From assembly GCF_017355935.1 (NCBI RefSeq), contig NZ_JAFIQT010000001.1:310001-374000 (forward strand): 64,000 nt of DNA, written 5' to 3'. Within the stretch, counting starts at the first letter, position 1. Each line of letters begins with the position of its first letter. The notes below the pieces were generated by a model. It had not been told where the DNA came from, ran no database searches, and saw only the letters and a program-made list of their open reading frames with translations. The position numbers and the translations under genes are program-made. The stretch comes from Telluribacter humicola (GTDB lineage: Bacteria; Bacteroidota; Bacteroidia; Cytophagales; Spirosomataceae). Positions 7,574 through 15,234 of this stretch are shown here, in pieces.

Positions 7574-8971
7574 TTAATTCAGCTGGGCCTTCTGTTTCAG
7601 AGCAGCCAGCTCAATATCCGTTTGGCTCAGGAATGGGTTCTCGCCCTGGCTTCCTTCGATGGTCTCGGCCTTCTTCACCGGTTTGGCGGGCTCCCCATCC
7701 GGCTGCTTGCCGTATTTGGCCGCTTCGGCCTGAGCTGCATCGCGCTCCTCGGTCAGCTTCTGGACCTGCGCCTGCAGATCCGTCACCTTAGCCGCTTCAG
7801 CCTGGGCATCGTCGCGCTCTTTGGTCAGGCTGTCTACCTGGCCTTTTACCTGGTTCAGCTGGCTTTCCAGCCCTGCCGCTACTTCCAGGTCTGCATTCCG
7901 CACCAGCGTCAGCCCCTCGATGCCACGTTCGGCCAGTTGGGCGTTCGCTTCCTCGATCTGCGTATCGGTGATCATCGCGGTCGCTAGGCCCGCGAGGGCC
8001 GAGAGTTTTGTGAATTTGTTTCCGAACATGTCTGTTTGGGATTGGTTATTAGAGTGTGAAAAAGGTTGCGTAGTACTACCAGCGGTCGGTTTGACCTTAC
8101 GACCCGCCGCCAGAGCCTGAGCCCGTTCAAAAGCCACCGATAAGGGGCCGATCTCGTCGATCAGGCCTATCGCCAGGGCATCTTTCGCAAAGAAGCTTTT
8201 GCCCTTAAAGGGATCCGCTACTTCCAGATTGATCTTGCTGCCCCTGGCCGCTTTCACCGCGTCGATAAAGGCCGTAGCCAGCACGTCCAGATGGTCTTCC
8301 AGCAGTTCCGTCTTGCCGTCCAGTGCTTCCCGGATCTCAATGTTCTTCTCGGTGCTCAACCGGCTGTATATCGACTTCTGCGAGATACCCGCTTTTTCCA
8401 GGTACTTCGAGTAGTTCCGGAAGGTCGTGTACACTCCGATGCTGCCAACCTCATTGGTAGCCTGGGCGGCCTGGATGTGCTGCGCGCCTATGATGCCATA
8501 GAGCGCCGCGCTCGCGGCCATGTCTTCCACAAAAGCCACCACCGGTTTATGATTCAGCTTCACCAGGTCATACAGGTCTGCAATGCTACGGACCTCGCCA
8601 CCTGGCGAATCCACTTTCAGCAGCACCGCTTCTACCCGGTCATCGTTATACGCAGTCTCAATGGCCTTGATGTAGTCAAGCGTACCGTACGAGCACAGCC
8701 CGCCGTACTTGGTCATCGGCCCGCTGATCCCCACGATGGCCACATTCTCCACAATGTCCATCGGCAGCCAGGGATCTTCGTCCGGCTCATTGTCATCGTC
8801 GTCGTCCCAGGCCTTCACGCGCAGCGTCTTCGCCCGGGTCGCCAGCTCGGCCGGCCAGGGCTTACCTTCCAGTAAGTTCACCACCAGGGGAAGATGGCTT
8901 TCAGCCCACTCTTCCTGGATGAACCACGGACCCCGCAGGATGGCCGAGACTAAGTGGAAGTTTCTGTTCAT
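7574..8971 (-). CDS. Prohead protease (S49/ClpP-like) fused to scaffold
   Basis: 465 residues in two parts. Residues 70-290 are an S49 (SppA/lambda gpC-like) protease: VAIVGISGPM, LLKVDSPGGEV (120-127) and VEDMAASAALYG with Ser154 as the likely nucleophile. Residues 315-465 are helical and low-complexity with two QAEAAK repeats, typical of scaffold. An ATG at 8029 (residue 315) begins this part with MFGNKFTKLSALAG and could serve as an internal start giving a free 151-residue scaffold, as in lambda C/Nu3. Residues 55-66 are an Asp-rich stretch. Known role: cleaves scaffold and capsid during prohead maturation. Confidence 0.82.
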   Translation of the reverse strand: MNRNFHLVSAILRGPWFIQEEWAESHLPLVVNLLEGKPWPAELATRAKTLRVKAWDDDDDNEPDEDPWLPMDIVENVAIVGISGPMTKYGGLCSYGTLDYIKAIETAYNDDRVEAVLLKVDSPGGEVRSIADLYDLVKLNHKPVVAFVEDMAASAALYGIIGAQHIQAAQATNEVGSIGVYTTFRNYSKYLEKAGISQKSIYSRLSTEKNIEIREALDGKTELLEDHLDVLATAFIDAVKAARGSKINLEVADPFKGKSFFAKDALAIGLIDEIGPLSVAFERAQALAAGRKVKPTAGSTTQPFSHSNNQSQTDMFGNKFTKLSALAGLATAMITDTQIEEANAQLAERGIEGLTLVRNADLEVAAGLESQLNQVKGQVDSLTKERDDAQAEAAKVTDLQAQVQKLTEERDAAQAEAAKYGKQPDGEPAKPVKKAETIEGSQGENPFLSQTDIELAALKQKAQLN

Positions 8972-9069
8972 TGCTTTTTCATGGGAAAGTGAGGTTATGT
9001 CTGGGTCTGTTAGTGGACGGTAAATACGTCACTTCCTGCCACACCCCATTCGACAGTTCTACGCACGCA

Positions 9070-9531
9070 TTACGCGACTATCACCGGCCGCTCTGTCAGC
9101 GATCCGCCCAACCGGATCCGGTACCCCCGCTCGCCCGACATCTCCGGACTGATCCCGAAGCTGGCCACCAGATCAAGCCCCTCCGAGCGGGTACCCGCCT
9201 GGCGTTTTACCCCCATGGCATCCGTAACCCGCACCACCCACCGGTGCCACTGCATCGCTTTCAGCAGCTGGCGGATCGGCTCCGTATCACCCGGCACAAA
9301 AGCCGACGCGTTCACCGCGTACAGCGAGCCGTGCTCCGTCGGCTGTTCATCTTCTTCGTAGCTTTTGGTATTCACTGACCCGTAGATGCGGAGCCAGGGC
9401 GAAGCGGTCGTCAGTTCCACCGCCCCCAGTACCAGGCGCGGCACTCCGCCGTGCAGGACCAGCTGCGGACTACATTCCAGCAGCAGCACCCCGGCCGGGT
9501 TATTATCTTGAATCCAGGCTATCTCGTTCAT
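9070..9531 (-). CDS. Phage protein of unknown function upstream of the protease
   Basis: Not recognised. A 153-residue, GC-rich protein with alternating beta-like segments (GVLLLECSPQLVLHGGVPRL, WVVRVTDAMGV) and no signal peptide. First gene of the head block after the plus-strand moron; a terminator hairpin reading toward it lies just upstream (9559-9589), so it probably has its own promoter or depends on readthrough. Confidence 0.5.
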   Translation of the reverse strand: MNEIAWIQDNNPAGVLLLECSPQLVLHGGVPRLVLGAVELTTASPWLRIYGSVNTKSYEEDEQPTEHGSLYAVNASAFVPGDTEPIRQLLKAMQWHRWVVRVTDAMGVKRQAGTRSEGLDLVASFGISPEMSGERGYRIRLGGSLTERPVIVA

Positions 9532-9558
9532 AGCCCGAACCTACCGTCCCCCAACAAA

Positions 9559-9589
9559 AAACCCTTCGACACTACCTGCCGAAGGGTTT
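9559..9589 (-). terminator. Intrinsic terminator upstream of the head block
   Basis: AAACCCTTCG / CGAAGGGTTT, a 10-bp stem with an 11-nt loop. On the minus strand it is followed by TTTTTTG, so it stops leftward transcription only 28 nt before the start at 9531. This would insulate the head genes from antisense or upstream transcription around the moron. Confidence 0.65.
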
Positions 9590-9799
9590 CTACATATATA
9601 TCCACACCATTTAATCTAAATCATTTCAAAGGTAGCTGACTATCCGCTCCACCAGTTGGACAGTCCGCTCTGATCACTACCATTGGTCATATATAAAAAA
9701 GACGCTCGAATGGAAGTATCTACACTTTTTATTCATTAATATTCTCCTGTAACTATTAGTTTTAATCATCATAAACTCTTACTGCCTGCCCGATTGATC

Positions 9800-10507
9800 A
9801 TGGAGAAAAAAAACCTTGACGATAACAATATGGACCGCTTGGCTTCACTTCTAAAAGGAGGATTAGGAATGGTGCCTTTTGCTGGATCAATGCTTTCTGA
9901 ATTAGTTGGAAACATCATCCCAAATCAAAGGATTGATAGATTGACTAAATACGCCATAGAGTTGGATGAACGCTTGTCAATGGTACCGATCGAGATTCTA
10001 AATAAGCTAAAATCGGATGAAGAGTTTATTGATTTGATCGAAGAAAGCTTCTTTCAGGCATCCCGGGCTATAACGGATGAAAGAAGGAAATATATAGCAT
10101 CTATTGTTACCAAAGGCTTAACCAACGAAGCGATCCGGTTAGAGGAATCAAAATATTTGTTAAAGCTACTTCAAGAGTTGAATGATATAGAAGTTATCCT
10201 CTTGAAGTTACACTATGGAGTAAGGAATGACTCCGACTGGGAGTTTAGAAAATTACATGAGGGTGTACTCTATCCTATCACTACTTTTACTCAGCTTACA
10301 GATAGAAATGAGAAACAAAAAAAAACAGCTTTCAAAGAAACCTATGACTTACATCTGGAAAGATTAGGATTAATTTTCCATCGTTACCGAATGGATTCAA
10401 TGACCAAAACTTCGAAGCAGGATCCTTACAAAGGGAAGCCGAGAATATCAGGCACTGATACAACTCATTTAGGCAAAATGCTTCTGGAACAGATTGGTAT
10501 AATTTAG
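9800..10507 (+). CDS. Moron gene of unknown function, possible membrane-active or exclusion protein
   Basis: I choose the ATG at 9800 (235 residues); a TTG two codons earlier is less likely. Residues 10-40 contain a Gly/Ala-rich hydrophobic segment (LLKGGLGMVPFAGSML) that could insert in a membrane. The middle is charged and helical (EESFFQASRAITDERRKYIA, then KGLTNEAIRLEESKYLLKLL). The organisation resembles uncharacterised accessory proteins I associate with defence islands, but I cannot name a family. It is AT-rich, opposite in strand to its neighbours and flanked by a terminator, as morons are. Superinfection exclusion or host defence is inference. Confidence 0.6.
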   Translation: MEKKNLDDNNMDRLASLLKGGLGMVPFAGSMLSELVGNIIPNQRIDRLTKYAIELDERLSMVPIEILNKLKSDEEFIDLIEESFFQASRAITDERRKYIASIVTKGLTNEAIRLEESKYLLKLLQELNDIEVILLKLHYGVRNDSDWEFRKLHEGVLYPITTFTQLTDRNEKQKKTAFKETYDLHLERLGLIFHRYRMDSMTKTSKQDPYKGKPRISGTDTTHLGKMLLEQIGII

Positions 10508-10545
10508 TATCGACGTACTACCATGGTTCCCCAACAAATTCCCCC

Positions 10546-11022
10546 TCACCCCAGGTGATCATACAGCCAGCCATCTACCGGTGCCCGGTACCGCTGGGGG
10601 ATCATGCCCTTATGGTAGCGCTCGTACCACTGGTACATATTATCCCGGCTGAAGTCCAGGTCACTCAGCCCGTACTTCTCCTGAAAATCAAAAAAGGTAT
10701 CGTTGTAGTTTTCGCTCTCGTCGAGCAGGTGCATCAGTTCCACCCGCACAAACCACTCCACGTGCTTACAAAACATGTAGCACTCCATCGGGTTCATCAG
10801 CTCCACCGACCTCCGGTTCTGGAAGTCCATGAGCTCTACCTGGTAGCGCATCGGGAGCGCCGGCAGCTTGCTCCCATCCAATTCGCGTAAGTTATACTTG
10901 GGCGTCTGGGCAATCAGAAATACCCAGTCCCACATCGGGGACCCCTGGGCCAATGGTTTTCCAGACAGCTTCACCTGGAGGTAATTGTGCGTCATCCTGT
11001 CGCACATAATTGGAAATAGCAT
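10546..11022 (-). CDS. Phage protein of unknown function at the start of the head block
   Basis: Not recognised. 158 residues from ATG 11022 (an ATG at 10995 is an alternative). Aromatic-rich (MWDWVFLI, ECYMFCKHVEWFV, YQWYERYHKG), soluble, with no cysteine pair pattern of a zinc finger. It is the first late-direction gene downstream of the octamer array at 11128-11479, so it is likely co-regulated with virion genes. Confidence 0.5.
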   Translation of the reverse strand: MLFPIMCDRMTHNYLQVKLSGKPLAQGSPMWDWVFLIAQTPKYNLRELDGSKLPALPMRYQVELMDFQNRRSVELMNPMECYMFCKHVEWFVRVELMHLLDESENYNDTFFDFQEKYGLSDLDFSRDNMYQWYERYHKGMIPQRYRAPVDGWLYDHLG

Positions 11023-11127
11023 TCACAGACGGGAAAAATGGTTGGACATTTCCGGGTCTGACTGCCTCACAAACGTTTCGCACCGCATTCGACACAAACA
11101 ATTGCTGTGACCTAAACGTGGAAAAAC

Positions 11128-11479
11128 TTTGTAAGTATGTAAGTATGTAATAATCCCCTGACTGTCAGCAATATAAGCCTTCTTACAAAACTTTCCAATA
11201 CCCTCATTTTTTCTGTAAGGATTTGTAAGGAGCCAACAGCCTGAGTTTCACCCCCTTTTTCTTACAAACTTTTTGTAAGACTTACTTTATTCTTACAAAA
11301 AATAAATGAATTGTAAGATATATAAACTACTGTCTTTCATCCCCTTACACCCCTTTTGCCTAGGTTCCTTACAGTCTTACAAAGTTTTTCTATGATTTTA
11401 AAATAAAAAATACAAGAAACGGAGCAGCCACAAAAAAAAGCCGCAAAAGCGGCTCAATCGTTGTACTATTCTTTGTAAG
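11128..11479. repeat. Array of TTTGTAAG / CTTACAAA octamers
   Basis: Exact octamers begin at 11128, 11182, 11222, 11261, 11272, 11292, 11376 and 11472, i.e. eight in 352 bp over both orientations. Near matches lie at 11136 (TATGTAAG, tandem with the first), 11213 (CTGTAAG), 11311 (TTGTAAG), 11344 (CTTACAC) and 11368 (CTTACAG). The pair at 11261-11279 forms the inverted repeat CTTACAAA-CTT-TTTGTAAG. Such clustering marks binding sites of one protein: iterons of a replication origin or a late-gene activator site. A ninth octamer lies at 24100. Confidence 0.75.
11439..11454 (-). terminator. Intrinsic terminator within the octamer region
   Basis: AGCCGC (11439-11444), loop AAAA, GCGGCT (11449-11454). 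On the minus strand the stem is followed by at least eight T, so it ends leftward transcription from the genes right of 11.7 kb before the late block. Confidence 0.7.
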
Positions 11480-11719
11480 AGGTGTAGATTGTAGATAAGC
11501 GGTTACATATTTGTTTTATGCTCCGCCATTTCCACGCCCCGGAGCGAATCAAACCTCACCGGCATATCCCAAACACCATCCACGGCCCACGGGCAGACCG
11601 TAGTCCTGCAGATACGCTTTTCGGATCGTTAAAGTGGAGCAGCTGAGATCATAGCGAGGTAAGGATTAAAACACAGATCCCTCACAGGTAAGCAAGGAGC
11701 ATGAAATAAGTACGTAGGG
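11480..11719 (-). other. Gap with a possible decayed small gene
   Basis: No intact gene is called. On the minus strand two overlapping frames between about 11670 and 11500 look protein-like: one reads through RKAYLQDYGLPVGRGW to a TGA, and the next frame continues as RFDSLRGVEMAEHK to a TAA near 11508. A single frameshift near 11555 would join them into one short protein, but neither part has a good ATG at its start. Best read as a remnant of a small gene. Confidence 0.3.
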
Positions 11720-12001
11720 CTACCTGTCGTGTTTCTTTGGGAAGTTGTGCCTTTTAGTAAAAGGAAACACGAACTCGATCCAGTGCATCGGGTAATTGCC
11801 AGTCATTCCACCGCAGTCCATCACGAGCCCATTCTTTTCTGCCCAGGCCTCCACGATGGCGATGGCCTCCTTGCCGCCTTCGTAATATAGCTCGTAGTTT
11901 TCGTATACAAAGTCGATCTCATCCTTTTTCTGGCACTCTTCCATCCGGACCTCGAGTTCTGCAATGGCCCGGTTGGCAATATCTATAACCTGCTGCTTCA
12001 T
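11720..12001 (-). CDS. Small acidic phage protein of unknown function
   Basis: Not recognised. 93 residues, helical N-terminal half (NRAIAELEVRMEECQKKDE) and an aromatic C-terminal half (NYPMHWIEFVFPFTKRH). Leftmost gene before the terminator at 11439-11454. No motif that would give a function. Confidence 0.5.
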   Translation of the reverse strand: MKQQVIDIANRAIAELEVRMEECQKKDEIDFVYENYELYYEGGKEAIAIVEAWAEKNGLVMDCGGMTGNYPMHWIEFVFPFTKRHNFPKKHDR

Positions 12002-12050
12002 GTAAAGTCTATATCTACAAAACTAATGCAAGATAACATCAATTAATTCG

Positions 12051-12187
12051 GGTAAAGAAAACGAGGGTTTTCCTGCCTGCTCTGCCACCGGTACCTTTAC
12101 CAGGCTAAACCCAGTGAAAGGCAGTAAAGAAACTTGGTAAAGAAAACTACGTCAACTATCTTCAGGTATAAACGACTTTCTTTACTA
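12051..12187. promoter_or_regulatory. Repeated GGTAAAGAAA sites upstream of the recombinase operon
   Basis: GGTAAAGAAAAC occurs at 12051-12062 and 12136-12147, with AGTAAAGAAAC at 12123-12133 and an inverted copy (GACTTTCTTTACT) at 12174-12186 touching the start codon. Four copies upstream of an operon suggest an operator set for a DNA-binding regulator. No matching regulator can be named. Confidence 0.5.
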
Positions 12188-12498
12188 TGAAAACCGTAAA
12201 AAATTACCAGATAACAAAATCTGGCGAGTGCTATACCTTTAACTTCCGCATCAAGGGACATGCGCCGCATTCACTCCACACGAAGACACTCATCGTAGCC
12301 ATCATGCCGGATCCGTCACCGGAAGAAATCTTCTTGGGGAGCTTTACTATCAACAATCCGGAGGATGACACAATTAACATACGGCTGGTTGACAAGGCAC
12401 CACAAATGTTTCGTTTCATCTTCCTTGAAAGTGGCACCAAAGAACTGTTCAGCCAATGCGATATATTAGTCAATTATGATTCACTTATAGAAGAATAG
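12187..12498 (+). CDS. Unknown protein in operon with the serine recombinase
   Basis: Not recognised. 103 residues, beta-rich (GECYTFNFRIKGHA, EEIFLGSFTINNPED, QMFRFIFLESGT), no signal peptide. It ends 2 nt before the recombinase start, so the two are co-transcribed. The upstream region holds four GGTAAAGAAA-type repeats. Confidence 0.5.
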   Translation: MKTVKNYQITKSGECYTFNFRIKGHAPHSLHTKTLIVAIMPDPSPEEIFLGSFTINNPEDDTINIRLVDKAPQMFRFIFLESGTKELFSQCDILVNYDSLIEE

Positions 12499-12500
12499 CC

Positions 12501-13061
12501 ATGCTCATAGGATACGCCCGGGTCTCCACGCAGGACCAGAATCTCAACGCCCAGGAAGACCAGCTGCGTGCTGCCGGCTGCGAACGCATCTACACCGATA
12601 AGATCAGCGGTACCGTCTCCGACCGCTCCGGCCTCACCGAACTACGGAAGCAGCTCCGCCGCGGCGATACCCTGGTGGTATGGCGGCTCGACCGCCTGGG
12701 CCGCTCCCTCCGTGATCTGATTGAATGGGTCACCTACCTCGATGCCGAAGGCGTAGCCCTCCGCAGCCTGCACGAATCCATCGATACCAGTACAAGTACC
12801 GGCAAACTCGTCTTCCACCTCTTCGGCGCCCTGGCTGAGTTCGAACGCAACCTGATCCAGGAGCGGACCAACGCCGGCCTCGCTGCTGCCCGGGCGCGCG
12901 GCCGCAAAGGCGGACGTCCGGAGCAGCTCAAACCCGAACTACGGGAGCTGGCCATCCAGACCTACCACTCCAAGAAAAAAACGGTAAAGGAGATATGCGA
13001 GATGTTCGGGATCAGCAAGCCTACCCTCTACGCCTATGTTAAAGCGAAAGCAGAAGGATAG
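12501..13061 (+). CDS. Small serine recombinase (resolvase/invertase family)
   Basis: 186 residues with the standard layout. The N-terminal catalytic domain has GYARVST with Ser9 as nucleophile, then VWRLDRLGRSLRDL (the conserved Arg pair) and FGALAEFERNLIQERT. The C-terminal HTH (residues about 140-182) reads KKKTVKEICEMFGISKPTLYAYVK. Such enzymes resolve cointegrates or invert DNA segments; they are too short to be large serine integrases. The gene is GC-richer than its immediate neighbours, suggesting recent acquisition. I found no clear pair of inverted crossover sites in the window. Confidence 0.9.
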   Translation: MLIGYARVSTQDQNLNAQEDQLRAAGCERIYTDKISGTVSDRSGLTELRKQLRRGDTLVVWRLDRLGRSLRDLIEWVTYLDAEGVALRSLHESIDTSTSTGKLVFHLFGALAEFERNLIQERTNAGLAAARARGRKGGRPEQLKPELRELAIQTYHSKKKTVKEICEMFGISKPTLYAYVKAKAEG

Positions 13062-13220
13062 GTATAGTGGAGAGCAGATAAGGCCAGCCCACAAGCCATA
13101 CTCTATGGTAGCTCTTAAAAGTTTGAATAGCTCTGTTAATAACGATAGTGTACCAATCACGTAGTCTCGCTGAGGGTAATTCTTATCTAATCGTTTCCGC
13201 TTTCGGATTCCTCTTGCCAT
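12939..13220 (-). CDS. Possible small basic membrane-associated protein, overlapping recombinase antisense
   Basis: 93 codons. The first 55 residues look real: a basic N-terminus (RGIRKRKRLDK) followed by hydrophobic stretches (LLTELFKLL and AGLICSPLYLSF). The last 40 codons lie antisense to the recombinase gene, where open frames arise by chance. Either a genuine gene with convergent overlap or a chance frame. Confidence 0.28.
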   Translation of the reverse strand: MARGIRKRKRLDKNYPQRDYVIGTLSLLTELFKLLRATIEYGLWAGLICSPLYLSFCFRFNIGVEGRLADPEHLAYLLYRFFLGVVGLDGQLP

Positions 13221-13381
13221 GGTTAGTACAGTTTTTGTTAGTAAAATCTAACCAAGACTAATGCTCTGGATTTGTGCTACCAAGCAAGCATACCGATAAT
13301 TTTGAATTGCGAGACATTTTTGTAAATAGTACGACACTTCCTTAATCTTGATGCGTAGGAGTATCATTTCCACCTCACAAG

Positions 13382-13410
13382 AAAAGCCCCGACCAATGGC
13401 CGGGGCTTTT
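13382..13410 (-). terminator. Intrinsic terminator, GCCCCGACCA family copy 1
   Basis: AAAAGCCCCG (13382-13391) pairs with CGGGGCTTTT (13401-13410). It lies 20 nt after the stop of the gene at 13431. The loop and stem base are nearly identical to copies at 13922, 14926 and 15718. Confidence 0.75.
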
Positions 13411-13430
13411 CTTTATGTCCTCTATCAACT

Positions 13431-13802
13431 TTACTTAAGCAGTACTACTTGGTTGGTAGCTAACATATCCTTGAATTCTTGATTTGTCATGACAAATTCA
13501 CAAGCAGGATCATGACCATTGTCATGGGTATACCAAGCATAATCAGTATCAAGTTCATCGCCTTCGCCTGAGCTGTAAATCAGCTGTCGGCTGTCTTTGA
13601 TAAGGGCTGCACGACAGCTGTGTTTAAGGTAATAGACACGACATATGCTTTCTGCAGCTTTACATTTCGTACATTCATGCATAGGCCAATAATCAGTGGG
13701 ATACTCCTTTTTTTCGAAGACACCTGTGAAATAGATATACCCTGAGCAAGATGACGTAAAGGGGCACGAGCGATTAAAAGTAGAATAGTAGTTTCTCTTC
13801 AT
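13431..13802 (-). CDS. Cysteine-rich small protein of unknown function
   Basis: Not recognised. 123 residues with eight or so cysteines, including CPFTSSC near residue 13 and HECTKCKAAESIC near residue 42, which could bind zinc, then a DTDYAWYTHDNGHDPACEF segment. No signal peptide. It stands alone between two terminators of the same family, as a self-contained cassette. Confidence 0.5.
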   Translation of the reverse strand: MKRNYYSTFNRSCPFTSSCSGYIYFTGVFEKKEYPTDYWPMHECTKCKAAESICRVYYLKHSCRAALIKDSRQLIYSSGEGDELDTDYAWYTHDNGHDPACEFVMTNQEFKDMLATNQVVLLK

Positions 13803-13921
13803 AGAGTTTCATTTTTAACAAACCTATACATTTATAAAGGCCCTGTCAAGAGCTAAGCCGTTGATAATCAGATATAGGGCCTACTTTCATTTCGGAAGTG
13901 CAAAACACCGCAAAAAACGCA

Positions 13922-13958
13922 ACAAGAAAGCCCCGACCACTGGCCGGGGCTTTCTTGT
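13922..13958 (-). terminator. Intrinsic terminator, GCCCCGACCA family copy 2
   Basis: A 14-bp perfect stem (13922-13935 with 13945-13958) around a 9-nt loop. It lies about 40 nt after the stop of the 53-codon gene at 13999 and shares its core with copies 1, 3 and 4. Confidence 0.75.
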
Positions 13959-13998
13959 GATAAGGCTTGGGTCTTTCCATTAACCCGAAGCCTTACGG

Positions 13999-14160
13999 CT
14001 ACTCTGACAAAAACTCGATTAAGAATTCTTTGGCTTCATCGTAAAGCCATTGAGCCAGATCGTCAAGAGTTATTTCAGTAATTTTTTTCGTCAGTTTCGT
14101 CAATATTCTGTTTCTACCGATCTTCCGCCAGACGCGCCTGAGCAATCTGCGAAGTTTCAT
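13999..14160 (-). CDS. Very small basic protein (53 residues)
   Basis: ATG at 14160, TAG at 13999-14001. The N-terminal half is strongly basic and helical (MKLRRLLRRVWRKIGRNR), the C-terminal half acidic-aromatic (DDLAQWLYDEAKEFLIEFL). The placement right before a strong terminator, on the same strand as the other phage genes, argues that it is expressed. Function unknown; the amphipathic basic helix could bind nucleic acid or membranes. Confidence 0.45.
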   Translation of the reverse strand: MKLRRLLRRVWRKIGRNRILTKLTKKITEITLDDLAQWLYDEAKEFLIEFLSE

Positions 14161-14330
14161 TCCCCAAAATTCGGCATTAAGAATGATATATGATTAATAA
14201 GATCTGATTAAACCCTGACTTCGATACAACTCCGGATCATGTGAGTCCCCTCCCTACCGTTAAGTAAAATTATTTGTAGTCCAGCTGGGCGTCCGTTAGA
14301 TTGACCCGCTCAATCCTTTACCACCACCGC

Positions 14331-14915
14331 ATGAAAACTACTATACAAATACTCCTGGGACTACTCCTGATCGTATCCACCAGCTACGCCCAAACGTCTA
14401 CGCGGATGCTGGCTGAGCTGGAAGGCAGATACCTGTTGGACGACAAGGGGAATGTTATCTTTGAACGTGTCGTCGAAGTACCTAGCTTATCCAAGGATGA
14501 AATCTATACCCGAGCGCTGGCCTATTTTATAGCCAAGTATAGTAGTGGTCCATCCCTCATAGTCTCACAGGATAAAGAGGAAGGTACCATCATTGGCAAA
14601 GGCAAGTATCCTGGGATAGTCTATATGCTCGATCCTGATCCCGTTCCCTTTGACGTCAACTATATGGTACAGATAGATACCAAAGAAGGCAGATCCCGAA
14701 TCACAGTATCATTATCAAACTACGAACAGGCAGCTAATTACACTGGTGGCTACTCCCATGCACCAATAAAAGTGTCAAACTCCTATCCTGTCAATCCCAA
14801 AGGACGGTCTAAGCCCCGTATGTTACAGGCCTTTTATGATTCATATTTAGAGTCAATGATTATTGTCAATACTCTTGAAAAAGCCATCCGTGGAGCCCAA
14901 TCCGGAGATTGGTAA
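14331..14915 (+). CDS. Secreted DUF4468-type protein (moron)
   Basis: The ATG at 14331 begins a signal peptide (MKTTIQILLGLLLIVSTSYA, cleavage likely before QTS), so the mature protein is exported. The following LDDKGNVIFERVVEVP, SKDEIYTRALAYFIA and IGKGKY segments match the DUF4468 (TBP-like) domain common in Bacteroidota. Its molecular function is unknown. The gene lies opposite to the phage operon with its own terminator (14926-14950), which is typical of a lysogenic-conversion gene. Whether it changes the host surface is inference. Confidence 0.72.
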   Translation: MKTTIQILLGLLLIVSTSYAQTSTRMLAELEGRYLLDDKGNVIFERVVEVPSLSKDEIYTRALAYFIAKYSSGPSLIVSQDKEEGTIIGKGKYPGIVYMLDPDPVPFDVNYMVQIDTKEGRSRITVSLSNYEQAANYTGGYSHAPIKVSNSYPVNPKGRSKPRMLQAFYDSYLESMIIVNTLEKAIRGAQSGDW

Positions 14916-14925
14916 CCTAAAAACA

Positions 14926-14950
14926 AAGCCCCGACCATCGGCCGGGGCTT
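14926..14950. terminator. Intrinsic terminator, GCCCCGACCA family copy 3
   Basis: AAGCCCCG (14926-14933) with CGGGGCTT (14943-14950) between the convergent DUF4468 gene and the gene at 14979. It can serve both. Confidence 0.68.
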
Positions 14951-14978
14951 CTATTATCTGTACAGACAATAATACCTG

Positions 14979-15194
14979 CTACTCTTCTTCCTGCCAGTCC
15001 TCCTCCGATAGGTTCATGTCCAGCATCAGATCCGTCAACTCGCCCTCCATCCCGAATATCTTCAGATCCACCTCTTTCATCCAGTCATCCAGCGACAGCT
15101 CGCCCCGCTGTACCTTCTGTATCTTCTTTTCCAGCTTCCTATAAAAAGTCAGCTTCGTACGCAGCTGTACCAGTTTCTTCTGATTCTCGTCCAT
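14979..15194 (-). CDS. Small acidic protein of unknown function
   Basis: Not recognised. 71 residues, fully helical and very charged, ending in an acidic tail (MNLSEEDWQEEE). Possibly a small regulator or anti-host protein; no evidence beyond composition. Confidence 0.45.
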   Translation of the reverse strand: MDENQKKLVQLRTKLTFYRKLEKKIQKVQRGELSLDDWMKEVDLKIFGMEGELTDLMLDMNLSEEDWQEEE

Positions 15195-15234
15195 GGTAAG
15201 TTCTATGTTAGCCCAGATCGAAACGCATTCAGTA

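Noticed and set aside
10892-11101. 69-codon minus-strand frame overlapping the gene at 11022
   Set aside because: It overlaps a better gene in another frame and shows no protein-like organisation.
11518-11646. 42-codon plus-strand frame rich in His and Pro
   Set aside because: Composition is unlike the neighbours and it runs antisense to the more protein-like remnant frames.
12501-13061. Serine recombinase as the phage integrase
   Set aside because: At 186 residues it belongs to the resolvase/invertase size class; large serine integrases are much longer and no att core is visible.
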